From positions 992,001 through 1,056,000 of the forward strand of contig NZ_CP150886.1 of assembly GCF_038050375.1 (NCBI RefSeq): a stretch of 64,000 nucleotides of DNA, given 5' to 3'. The notes beneath the pieces are model-generated. The model had not been told where the DNA came from. It did not search any database and saw only the letters and a program-made list of their open reading frames with translations. Below, piece by piece: positions 1-6,669 of this stretch (positions within the stretch are counted from its first letter, which is position 1; the number at the start of each line of letters is the position of its first letter). Position numbers and translations under genes: made by a program. This stretch comes from Okeanomitos corallinicola TIOX110 (GTDB lineage: Bacteria > Cyanobacteriota > Cyanobacteriia > Cyanobacteriales > Nostocaceae).

Positions 1-240
1 CTTACAAAGTTGAGGAAGTTGTGAAGATGGCAATATTTGTAACAAATATTTGTAGTTTGTATGGGAATTTACATAATTTGATGTCAGAATCATGATATCT
101 GGTTACTGAGCGATAGTCGAAGTACAGGATTTAAGGATATAGAGGATGGTATCAGATCCCCAACTTGTTTTTTAGTAATCTTCTCATTTATCAGATTAAT
201 TATCATAGAGGTACAGAGCCTTTTTCCACAAACTAAAATA
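1..240. other. Leading intergenic stretch, no gene recognised
   Basis: AT-rich sequence downstream of the minus-strand operon that ends at 241. It holds a short hairpin near 32-50 (arms AATATTTGT and ACAAATATT). The only open frame, on the minus strand, has unremarkable low-complexity composition and I do not call it. The stretch may contain the 3' end of the chlG transcript. Confidence 0.4.
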
Positions 241-573
241 TTAATTAGCCTGATAATCTTTACAATTAATGGCTTCTTCTGTGTTAGCAATGTAAGGATT
301 TACCGTACATTTAAGGCGGTAATTATTAGTAAAAAACTGGCATTTATGACAGGGGATTTGGTGCATTTTTTTGGCAGTTTTTACAGTATTTTTAGTTACT
401 ATCCATAAGTTTAGAAATACTAAAATAATCATACTCCAAGCAACAACAAAGCAAATCGGAATTAGGAATGGTTGTATTCCATGAATGAGAAAAGATAAAA
501 AACTTAACACGGCAAATTCTAATAAAAGTGAGGAGTTAGGAACTAATATAACTCCTAACTCCTGATTGATCAC
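241..573 (-). CDS. Small membrane protein with C-terminal Cys-rich motif
   Basis: About 110 residues. Two hydrophobic segments (about residues 15-35 and 38-60) are followed by a basic stretch and a C-terminal motif with CHKCQFF, LKCTVNP and NCKDY, which looks like a small cysteine-based metal-binding or disulfide knuckle. Proteins with a C..C-(x)n-C(A/T)V(N/H)P-(x)n-C tail are common in cyanobacteria and of unknown function; the protein at 62421-62765 has a related tail. It lies 22 bp downstream of chlG on the same strand, so it is probably co-transcribed with it. The start is uncertain: the first 15 or so codons overlap an inverted repeat (532-541 with 553-562), so initiation could be further in. 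The function is unknown. Confidence 0.6.
   Translation of the reverse strand: MINQELGVILVPNSSLLLEFAVLSFLSFLIHGIQPFLIPICFVVAWSMIILVFLNLWIVTKNTVKTAKKMHQIPCHKCQFFTNNYRLKCTVNPYIANTEEAINCKDYQAN
532..562. repeat. 10-bp inverted repeat at the gene start
   Basis: GGAGTTAGGA (532-541) pairs exactly with TCCTAACTCC (553-562) around an 11-nt loop. It lies within the first codons of the small membrane protein on the minus strand. It resembles a heptamer-derived repeat hairpin rather than conserved coding sequence, and it could limit translation or mark a mis-assigned start. Confidence 0.6.
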
Positions 574-595
574 TTCTAGCTAAAGATATATTAAG

Positions 596-1630
596 CTAAA
601 TTCCTGCGTGTCCTAATGCTAAACCTGTGACTAACATTCCAAAGACTAGGAAAGGTTGAGCGCTGGCTTGATATTTAACATCATTAGCGATGGGGTCACG
701 GAGAAAATACATATCCTGGAAAGTGATTTGAGGAATGATTAATAATACCAGGATGGCAGCGTAGAGATTTTCGTGAATGGTGACGAGATAACCTGCAACT
801 AAACCTTGGAATAAATCAATCATGACTACACAAATTAAAGCCGCAGTTTGGATACCAAACATGACTGGTAATGATTTTAAACCGAGTTGGCGATCGCCTT
901 CAACACTTTTGAAGTCGTTAACAATAGCAATACCTAAACCAGCCAAACTATAAAATAAAGTGAGAACTACAATCTTCCAATTTAGCTCACCAAATAAAGC
1001 ATGACCAGCCCACCAAGGTAGAGCGATATAACTTGCACCTAAAGCATAGTTTCCTAACCAACCATTTTGTTTTAATTTTAATGGTGGTGCAGAATAGATA
1101 TAGGCGATAAAAGACCCAAAAACAGACAACATTAAAACATTAGGAAATTCATGACCTGCCCATAAATCTAAAGTGTAGGCTACTGCATATCCTAATAATA
1201 CTAAAAGCACGAATTGGCTAATTACTTGTTTTTCCGAAATTGCCCCAGAAGGGATCGGTCTGTAAGGTTCATTAATTGCGTCTATTTCCCGGTCATAATA
1301 ATCATTGATGGTTTGGGTGTAACCAGTTAACAAAGGACCAGAAAGCAACATACACAAAGCTGCTTTTAAGACATTTTCCAAACTCCAGGTGTAATTTCCT
1401 GAAGATGCTGCACCACAGACCACACCCCAGATTAAAGGAATCCAGGTGATAGGTTTCATCAACTGTAAACGAATTTTCCAGATTGATGTTTCTCCGGTTG
1501 CAGCACCTTTCATACCCAGAAGTTGACGAGTTTTCGCATTACGATCTTCTAGGTTTGTTGCTGGCTGATTTGTAGATTCTACTGCCTCATTTGGTTGAGG
1601 ATTTTGATTAATGGGATTTGATTCAGACAT
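596..1630 (-). CDS. chlG: Chlorophyll a synthase ChlG
   Basis: Integral membrane UbiA-family prenyltransferase that esterifies chlorophyllide a with phytyl or geranylgeranyl diphosphate, the last step of chlorophyll a synthesis in the thylakoid membrane. The start at 1630 gives 344 residues (beginning MSESNPINQ), the normal ChlG length. An upstream in-frame start would add 31 residues made mostly of repeat DNA and is rejected. The prenyl-diphosphate/Mg binding motif NDYYDREIDAINEPYRPIPS lies at about 109-128, and the second Asp-rich motif NDFKSVEGDRQ at about 238-248. Multiple hydrophobic segments follow the polar N-terminus. It sits downstream of the ArsA-like ATPase and upstream of a small membrane protein on the same strand. 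The 123-bp gap to the ATPase is filled with tandem heptamers. Confidence 0.96.
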   Translation of the reverse strand: MSESNPINQNPQPNEAVESTNQPATNLEDRNAKTRQLLGMKGAATGETSIWKIRLQLMKPITWIPLIWGVVCGAASSGNYTWSLENVLKAALCMLLSGPLLTGYTQTINDYYDREIDAINEPYRPIPSGAISEKQVISQFVLLVLLGYAVAYTLDLWAGHEFPNVLMLSVFGSFIAYIYSAPPLKLKQNGWLGNYALGASYIALPWWAGHALFGELNWKIVVLTLFYSLAGLGIAIVNDFKSVEGDRQLGLKSLPVMFGIQTAALICVVMIDLFQGLVAGYLVTIHENLYAAILVLLIIPQITFQDMYFLRDPIANDVKYQASAQPFLVFGMLVTGLALGHAGI

Positions 1631-1666
1631 CAGATGTAATAGGTAATTGGTGCTAGGAAAAGAAAG

Positions 1667-1750
1667 GAACAGGGAACAGGGAACAGGGAATTTTCTCACT
1701 ATCTCGCTATTTCCTACTGTCACCTGTCACCTGTCACCTGTCACCTGTCA
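1667..1750. repeat. Tandem heptamer repeats (STRR type)
   Basis: Two runs of short tandem repeats lie between the ArsA-like gene and chlG: GGAACAG-type units at about 1667-1692, and CACCTGT units in at least four perfect copies at about 1720-1747. The second unit reappears in the opposite orientation at about 47005-47026. Such short tandemly repeated heptamers are typical of heterocystous cyanobacteria. Confidence 0.8.
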
Positions 1751-1753
1751 AAA

Positions 1754-2854
1754 CTAAAAAGAAATTATCAAATAACTATTTTGAAATTTTGCCCCGGTTA
1801 TGGGTTTACCACTGAGAGCGGGGGGTAAGAAGATATTACGGCGATGATCTCCAGCTTCCACCGTGACCTCTGGCCCTTGTTGAGTGAGTTTGACTTGTTT
1901 TTTATCAAAACCTGGTAAAAATAAGCGTACTTGACGATTATGTACGTCTATTTCCATTGGTTTAGGTGCTTTTGATGCTTGTTCCATAAAATTAGGTAGG
2001 GCATCTATCAGGGGTTGCCATTCACCTTGAGATACATCGGGAACAATGGTCACTGGTAGAGGTGTAAATTCTGCGGCTAGGTCAGTGTTATTATCGGCAG
2101 ATACTAAAATAGTGCCACCAATAGTTAAACCAATTTGTTGAGCAGTACCCCAAAGGTAACGGGAACTTGCTACATCTAGGGTATCTGGTGTTGTCACCAA
2201 AAAAGCAGCGATCCGGTTTGGATTAGCTAAAGCAGCTTTTCCTTGATCGAGTAAATTATTAACTTGGTTAGTGGGTTGGGCAAAATTATCAGCTGTCCAG
2301 TTAACATTAAATAAACTGGTGATCACCGGTTGAATCAGAGGAGATTCAGATATTGCTTTACCCAAGTCAGAGTTAACAAATAATTGCCGAAAGCGCCGCA
2401 CATACCAACTCAAGGATTCTGGCATTCCCAGCATCCGCAAAGTGGAGTTATCTCCTGTGCCATCATAGATAATTACGTCATATTTGCCACTGGCATCATA
2501 TTCACGAATAGCATTGAGAGCGAGGGCGTTGTCCATACCTGGTAAAACTACCAGTTCTTGCCCGTACACCTCTTTAAAAATTGGTGTGCGGAGATATTGA
2601 GCTTCTAGTTTTTTCAATTCTTCCCAGTTGCGTTCTAGCAGTACAGATGCTTGAAACTGTACTGCTTGCAAGTTGGGAGCGATTTCTTGGGGGTCAGGAG
2701 ACAGGGTAGTTTCCAGTAAAATTGGCAACGTTGGTTCTGCTAATCCTGCTAGAAGTACCCGTTTGCCTTGGTTTGCCAATAGCTTGGCTGCGGCGATCGC
2801 TATTTTGCTACGAACGATGCCGTTTTTGCCTAAAAATGTCAGTATCAAGGCCAT
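1754..2854 (-). CDS. ArsA/GET3-like ATPase with C-terminal HSP20-like domain
   Basis: 366 residues of the SIMIBI ATPase fold related to ArsA/GET3. The N-terminal P-loop region GKNGIVRSK (residues 9-17) departs from the usual deviant Walker A (KGGVGKT): the second glycine and the K-T pair are altered, although a Lys and Ser remain. The last 65 or so residues (EIDVHNRQVRLFLPGFDKK onward) form a small beta-sandwich like the HSP20-like domain found at the end of many bacterial and plant ArsA homologues. The gene lies between petP and chlG on the same strand, 69 bp after petP, which suggests a role in photosynthetic membrane biogenesis. That role is inference. It is unlikely to be an arsenite pump subunit because no ArsB is adjacent. 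Confidence 0.8.
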   Translation of the reverse strand: MALILTFLGKNGIVRSKIAIAAAKLLANQGKRVLLAGLAEPTLPILLETTLSPDPQEIAPNLQAVQFQASVLLERNWEELKKLEAQYLRTPIFKEVYGQELVVLPGMDNALALNAIREYDASGKYDVIIYDGTGDNSTLRMLGMPESLSWYVRRFRQLFVNSDLGKAISESPLIQPVITSLFNVNWTADNFAQPTNQVNNLLDQGKAALANPNRIAAFLVTTPDTLDVASSRYLWGTAQQIGLTIGGTILVSADNNTDLAAEFTPLPVTIVPDVSQGEWQPLIDALPNFMEQASKAPKPMEIDVHNRQVRLFLPGFDKKQVKLTQQGPEVTVEAGDHRRNIFLPPALSGKPITGAKFQNSYLIISF

Positions 2855-2923
2855 TTCTTGAGTTCCAATTACCGCCTATCGTTTCAACTCCTAACTTAGC
2901 ATTCATCTAAAACTGTCACTTGA

Positions 2924-3115
2924 CTATACAGTTTTAATTTCATCATCAAAGAACCAGGTGGAGAAGTTGTCGTCAAATTTGACTACTACGCCAATACCCA
3001 TACCATCAGTAACTTTGTAGCCTTCAATTATGCCTACTTTGCCGAGTTTTCCAGCGATAGAGGCAGATACGCGATCGCGCAAACGAACTACTTTAACCTT
3101 TTGTCCGATTTCCAT
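2924..3115 (-). CDS. petP: PetP, small cytochrome b6f-associated subunit (DUF2862)
   Basis: 63 residues with an SH3-like small beta-barrel composition: MEIGQKVKVVRLRDRV at the N-terminus, then GKLGKVGIIEG and a C-terminal STWFFDDEI. This pattern and length match the cyanobacterial/red-algal PetP family (DUF2862), a small peripheral cytosolic-face subunit of the cytochrome b6f complex that affects linear electron flow. It is the first gene of the minus-strand run petP, ArsA-like, chlG. The assignment rests on sequence pattern recognition of a short protein, so a moderate error margin remains. Confidence 0.72.
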   Translation of the reverse strand: MEIGQKVKVVRLRDRVSASIAGKLGKVGIIEGYKVTDGMGIGVVVKFDDNFSTWFFDDEIKTV

Positions 3116-3186
3116 ATTTAGTTACAATCCAATAATCCAAGTCTCAGTGTAGCGGAATCTGGGACTTTGTTGGCATTGATAAAGGA

Positions 3187-3255
3187 GAGGTTAAAGCAGC
3201 TATCCTAGCTCAAAGGTTAAAATAATTAGGTGTAGATCCTGATAGTTGGAGTTAA
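3187..3255 (+). pseudogene. Relic of the C-terminus of a Uma2-family gene
   Basis: Translating 3187-3255 gives E-V-K-A-A-I-L-A-Q-R-L-K-stop-L-G-V-D-P-D-S-W, which matches the shared tail ENKAAILAQKLRELGVEPDSL of the Uma2 proteins at 4271-5907. One internal stop is present and no upstream coding part remains. It is therefore the decayed 3' end of a fourth or fifth Uma2 gene, located just upstream of the exporter permease rather than downstream of it. Confidence 0.8.
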
Positions 3256-3320
3256 ATTAATGCTGAAAATAGGATAAAATGCCGGAATGATTTGGCAATG
3301 GCCTGTGGTGGTACTCAAGA

Positions 3321-4127
3321 ATGACCCTTTCTATTAAAAATAATTTAACTAAATTACAGGTGCAGCGTTACTGGGAATTATTGCACGTCTTGGTATCGCG
3401 GACATTAAAAGTACGCTATCGGGGTTCATTCCTGGGTGTTTATTGGTCGTTACTAAATCCTTTAATCATGACAGGACTTTACACTGCCATTTTTGGAGCT
3501 ACCTTTGCATCTTACTATGGAAACTCGATCATTAACTACGTATTAGCAGCATTTACAGGACTGATAGTAATTAATTTTTTCTCAGCTTCCACATCCCAAG
3601 CTCTAGCCAGTGTAGTTGGGAATGGAGCATTATTAAATAAAATCCGTTTGCCAGTTAGTGTTTTTCCTGTATCAATGATAGCAGCAAATGTATTTCAATT
3701 TTCTGTTGGGGCATTTCCGTTACTAGCATTAATCACTTTATTCAACTCCAAAAGTCTGATCAATGTCCTAGCCTTAGTGTTTCCATTTCTGGCATTAATT
3801 CTAGTCTGTACAGGAATTGGGTTTTTGGTCAGTGCTTTATATGTATTTTTCAGAGATTTGCCTTACTTTTATGAGTTAGTTACATTTGTGATTTGGATTA
3901 GTAGTCCGGTATTTTATCCCGCAGCGATTGTACCACCCCAAGTTAAGCCATTTTTAAGTTTAAATCCCTTATCACCGATAATTGAAAGTCTACGTCAAAT
4001 TACATTATCAGGTGCAGCACCAGATTTAGGGTTAATATGGGGGGCGTTACTTGGTGGCATAATTATTTTATCTTTGGGATGGACTTGTTTTCATTTGTGG
4101 CGACATCAGTTTATGGATTTATTGTAG
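3321..4127 (+). CDS. wzm: ABC-2 type polysaccharide export permease (Wzm-like)
   Basis: 268 residues with six predicted hydrophobic segments and the cytosolic N-terminal signature of ABC-2 polysaccharide exporters (SRTLKVRYRGSFLGVYWSLL, about residues 27-46). It would form the membrane channel that moves a lipid-linked polysaccharide across the inner membrane, together with the ATPase at 6670-7410. Permease and ATPase are normally adjacent; here they are separated by 2.5 kb carrying three Uma2 genes. The last 51 bp, encoding about the final 17 codons, are repeated at 6618-6668, immediately before the ATPase start. There the stop codon abuts the ATPase ATG, which looks like the original junction. 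Confidence 0.88.
   Translation: MTLSIKNNLTKLQVQRYWELLHVLVSRTLKVRYRGSFLGVYWSLLNPLIMTGLYTAIFGATFASYYGNSIINYVLAAFTGLIVINFFSASTSQALASVVGNGALLNKIRLPVSVFPVSMIAANVFQFSVGAFPLLALITLFNSKSLINVLALVFPFLALILVCTGIGFLVSALYVFFRDLPYFYELVTFVIWISSPVFYPAAIVPPQVKPFLSLNPLSPIIESLRQITLSGAAPDLGLIWGALLGGIIILSLGWTCFHLWRHQFMDLL
4076..4126 (+). repeat. 51-bp direct repeat, copy 1 (permease 3' end)
   Basis: Positions 4076-4126 are identical, as far as can be read by eye, to 6618-6668 (constant offset 2542). The repeat covers the end of the permease gene up to the first bases of its stop codon. The two copies bracket the Uma2 cluster. Confidence 0.93.
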
Positions 4128-4175
4128 ATAGACTTGTTTTAATTGATGGCGATATCAGTTTATTGATTCGGTTTA
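4128..4175 (+). repeat. Degenerate second copy of the permease 3' end
   Basis: Immediately after the permease stop, 4130-4168 again reads GACTTGTTTT...GATGGCGATATCAGTTTATTGATT. This is a diverged tandem version of the last codons of the permease (GACTTGTTTTC...GTGGCGACATCAG...). It implies that duplication of this segment happened more than once and that this copy is older. Confidence 0.7.
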
Positions 4176-4270
4176 ATATAGCTATTATTTGATAATAATA
4201 CAAATTAGATAGTGATAGTTTATAATTAATTTAAAGATAGTAATTTATCCTCATACTTCTAATAAAAACT

Positions 4271-5059
4271 ATGGCTTTAACCGCACAAGAAATAGAAGCA
4301 TTAATGCCAGATTGCACCGAACTTCTCAGCGACGAACCAGAAATGGAAAGCTCATTACACTATACACAATTATTAATATTAGTCACTTGTTTAGAATGGT
4401 TATGGCGTGATCGGAAAGATTTTTTTATTGGTGCAAATCTTAGCATTTACTATAGCCGACAACAGTTAAAAAATCGAGACTTTAGAGGACCAGACTTTTT
4501 TCTAGTCAAAGACACCCAAAAACGTCCGCGTCTGTCTTGGGTAACATGGGAAGAAGATGGTAAATATCCCAATGTGATCATTGAATTACTTTCTGATTCT
4601 ACAGCCAAAGTAGATAAGGGATTGAAAAAACAGTTGTATCAAAATCAATTCCGCACTCCTGAGTATTTTTGGTTTTCTCCTAATACCTTAGAATTGGTAG
4701 GATGGCGATTAACAGATAGTGAATATAAAACTATTCCAGCATCAGAAAATTCCTGGTATTGGAGTCAAGAGTTAGGTTTATATTTAGGAGTTTGGGAAGA
4801 TAAGTTAAGATATTTCACGGTTGAAGGAAAATTAGTTCCTACACCAGAAGAAGCTAATTTAGAAGAAATTAGAAAAGCTGAAATTGCCCTCCAAAGGGCA
4901 GAAATTGAAGAACGAAAAGCTGAATCTGAACGTAAAAAAGCTGAATCTGAACGTCAAAAGGCTGAATTTGAACGTCAACGTGCTGATGAAGCAGAGAATA
5001 AAGCAGCTATTCTAGCTCAAAAATTGAGAGAACTAGGCGTTGAACCTGATAGTTTGTAA
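4271..5059 (+). CDS. Uma2-family (DUF820) putative PD-(D/E)XK endonuclease, copy 1
   Basis: 262 residues. The Uma2/DUF820 core occupies about residues 20-190, with the candidate nuclease residues RGPDFFLV (Asp), NVIIELLS (Glu) and a following KVDKGLKKQLYQ helix. The C-terminus is a charged coiled coil built from tandem AE(S/F)ERQKAE-type heptads, ending in AAILAQKLRELGVEPDSL. Uma2 proteins are extremely numerous in cyanobacteria, often in multicopy groups; their biological role is not settled. It sits in the permease-ATPase gap, is preceded by the short leader AAAAACTATG also seen before copy 3, and is followed by a decayed piece of the permease gene (5065-5110). Confidence 0.85.
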   Translation: MALTAQEIEALMPDCTELLSDEPEMESSLHYTQLLILVTCLEWLWRDRKDFFIGANLSIYYSRQQLKNRDFRGPDFFLVKDTQKRPRLSWVTWEEDGKYPNVIIELLSDSTAKVDKGLKKQLYQNQFRTPEYFWFSPNTLELVGWRLTDSEYKTIPASENSWYWSQELGLYLGVWEDKLRYFTVEGKLVPTPEEANLEEIRKAEIALQRAEIEERKAESERKKAESERQKAEFERQRADEAENKAAILAQKLRELGVEPDSL

Positions 5060-5064
5060 ATGAA

Positions 5065-5110
5065 GGCGTTATTGGTGGGATAATTATTTTGTTTTTGGAA
5101 TGAATTTGTG
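5065..5110 (+). repeat. Degenerate copy of permease coding sequence after Uma2 copy 1
   Basis: 5065-5110 (GGCGTTATTGGTGGGATAAT followed by TATTTTGTTTTTGGAATGAA) parallels the permease segment starting at 4043 (GGCGTTACTTGGTGGCATAA followed by TTATTTTATCTTTGGGATGG). It carries small indels and substitutions and is no longer in a reading frame. It is a third trace of permease 3' sequence inside the Uma2 cluster. Confidence 0.65.
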
Positions 5111-5133
5111 ATAGTTAAGGATGGGAATGGAGT

Positions 5134-5907
5134 ATGTATCAAAATAATCCACCTCTGCCACCCGAAGAAACTATGCCGACAATGTATGATTTACCTAGCG
5201 AGTTAGTAGGAGAATCAGGATTGCCGGATGAATTTCATTGTATACAAGCAGATTTACTCAGTGAAACTTGTCAACCTATCAATTATTCATCTGAGGAAAT
5301 TTTACTAGCCAGCGATTTAAACCTTTATTATGATCCTCGTCATCCTGGTTGGTATAAACGCCCGGATTGGTATATGGTATTAGGGATTATTAATAGTAAT
5401 CAACAGGAACATTTACGTTTAAGTTATGTAGTATGGCAAGAAGGAATTGCTCCTTTTCTAGCAGTTGAATTACTATCACCAGGAACAGAACAAGAAGACT
5501 TAGGACGAACTCTCCGGGAAGTAAATAAACCCCCAACAAAATGGGAAGTATATGAACGCATTTTGCGTATTCCTTATTATGTTGTTTATGACCGCTATGA
5601 AAATAAATTTCGTGGTTTTAAACTACATGGTACTCGTTATGAATCTATAAATCTCTCAGAAAACCGCCTTTGGTTAGAAGAAATAGAAATGGGTTTAGGT
5701 TTATGGCAGGGAAGTTATCAAAATATAGAGGGTTTGTGGTTGCGTTGGTATAATGCTGATGGTTGGTTGCCAACATTAGCAGAAAAAGCTGAGGCTGAAC
5801 GCCAAAAAGCTGAATCTGAACGTCAGCGTGCTGATGGAGCGGAGAATAAAGCAGCTATTCTAGCTCAAAAATTGAGAGAATTAGGTATTGAACCTGATAG
5901 TTTGTAA
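5134..5907 (+). CDS. Uma2-family (DUF820) putative endonuclease, copy 2
   Basis: 257 residues. Core motifs are KRPDWYMV (candidate metal-binding Asp) and FLAVELLSPGTEQEDLG (candidate Glu), followed by KWEVYERILRIPYYVVYD. The C-terminal heptads AEAERQKAESERQRAD and the tail AAILAQKLRELGIEPDSL are nearly the same as in copy 1, while the N-terminal two thirds is strongly diverged. A purine-rich stretch 9-20 bp upstream of the ATG serves as a ribosome binding site. The conserved tails could mediate pairing between paralogues or may simply be kept similar by gene conversion; the sequence does not decide this. Confidence 0.85.
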   Translation: MYQNNPPLPPEETMPTMYDLPSELVGESGLPDEFHCIQADLLSETCQPINYSSEEILLASDLNLYYDPRHPGWYKRPDWYMVLGIINSNQQEHLRLSYVVWQEGIAPFLAVELLSPGTEQEDLGRTLREVNKPPTKWEVYERILRIPYYVVYDRYENKFRGFKLHGTRYESINLSENRLWLEEIEMGLGLWQGSYQNIEGLWLRWYNADGWLPTLAEKAEAERQKAESERQRADGAENKAAILAQKLRELGIEPDSL

Positions 5908-5932
5908 ATTAGGCATAAATTAAGCAAAAACT

Positions 5933-6586
5933 ATGACTACAACTGTAAAATTAACAGAGGTCAAGATTGAATATCCTAGTAGTGATAATGAACCAGTGGC
6001 AGAAACCTACATACATCTTTATGCAATTTTAACAACCTTAGAAGTTCTCAAACAATATCTTACAGGCAGACAAGCGACGGTACTAGCAAATCAATTTTTA
6101 TATTACGCCCAAGGTTTTCCCAAATTAAGAGTTGCTCCAGATGTCATGGTAATTTTTGATGTACCTCCTGGTGGTAGAGATAATTATAAAGTTTGGGAAG
6201 AAGGACAAGTTCCTCAAGTTGTATTTGAGATGACAAGTGCTGGCACTCAGAAACAAGATCAAGAACAAAAAAAATTATTGTATGAACAATTAGGTATTTT
6301 AGAATATTGGTTATTTGATCCCAAGGGAGAATGGGTAAATCAAAAATTGCAAGGTTATAGATTACAAAATGAGATTTATCAATCCATTACAGATAACCTA
6401 TCTCAACCTTTGGGATTACGTCTAGAAGTAGAAGGAGAACTTTTGAGATTTTACCGATTAGATACAGGTGATAAATTACTGATACCAACAGAACTGGCAG
6501 AAAGAGCGGAAAGTGAACGTCAACGAGCGGATAAATTAGCGGCAAAACTGCGTGATTTAGGGATAGATCCTGATAGTGTAAGTTAA
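5933..6586 (+). CDS. Uma2-family (DUF820) putative endonuclease, copy 3
   Basis: 217 residues, shorter than copies 1 and 2 because the coiled-coil part is reduced to AERAESERQRADKLAAKLRD. Core motifs are VAPDVMVIFDV (Asp), PQVVFEMTSAGTQKQDQEQKK (Glu then Lys-rich) and LGILEYWLFDP. It starts 25 bp after copy 2, so the three are probably one transcript with the exporter. The N-terminus MTTTVKLTE is echoed by a truncated start at 6597-6617. Confidence 0.85.
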   Translation: MTTTVKLTEVKIEYPSSDNEPVAETYIHLYAILTTLEVLKQYLTGRQATVLANQFLYYAQGFPKLRVAPDVMVIFDVPPGGRDNYKVWEEGQVPQVVFEMTSAGTQKQDQEQKKLLYEQLGILEYWLFDPKGEWVNQKLQGYRLQNEIYQSITDNLSQPLGLRLEVEGELLRFYRLDTGDKLLIPTELAERAESERQRADKLAAKLRDLGIDPDSVS

Positions 6587-6596
6587 GAGAACATAA

Positions 6597-6617
6597 TGAC
6601 TACAACAAACCTAACAG
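6597..6617 (+). pseudogene. Truncated start of a further Uma2 gene
   Basis: The 21 bp at 6597-6617 encode MTTTNLT, which matches the first codons of Uma2 copy 3 (MTTTVKLTE, from ATGACTACAAC). Directly after it, at 6618, the 51-bp permease-end copy begins. The junction looks like a deletion breakpoint that removed nearly all of another Uma2 gene. Confidence 0.6.
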
Positions 6618-6668
6618 GGGATGGACTTGTTTTCATTTGTGGCGACATCAGTTTATGGATTTATTGTA
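6618..6668 (+). repeat. 51-bp direct repeat, copy 2 (ancestral permease/ATPase junction)
   Basis: Identical to 4076-4126. Here the permease stop TAA (6667-6669) is followed at once by the ATPase ATG (6670), the tight spacing expected of a native exporter operon. I infer that this is the original junction and that the upstream copy completed the permease gene when the Uma2 cluster came in. Confidence 0.9.
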
Positions 6669-6669
6669 A

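Noticed and set aside
90-290. 66-codon minus-strand open frame at the left edge
   Set aside because: Overlaps the end of the better-supported small membrane protein gene and has no recognisable pattern or ribosome binding site.
1754-2854. ArsA-like ATPase as part of an arsenite pump with the arsenic operon at 53-55 kb
   Set aside because: 50 kb away, no ArsB, and the photosynthetic neighbours with the degenerate P-loop argue against it.
2673-2910. Plus-strand frames over the ArsA-like gene
   Set aside because: Antisense shadows of a clearly coding region.
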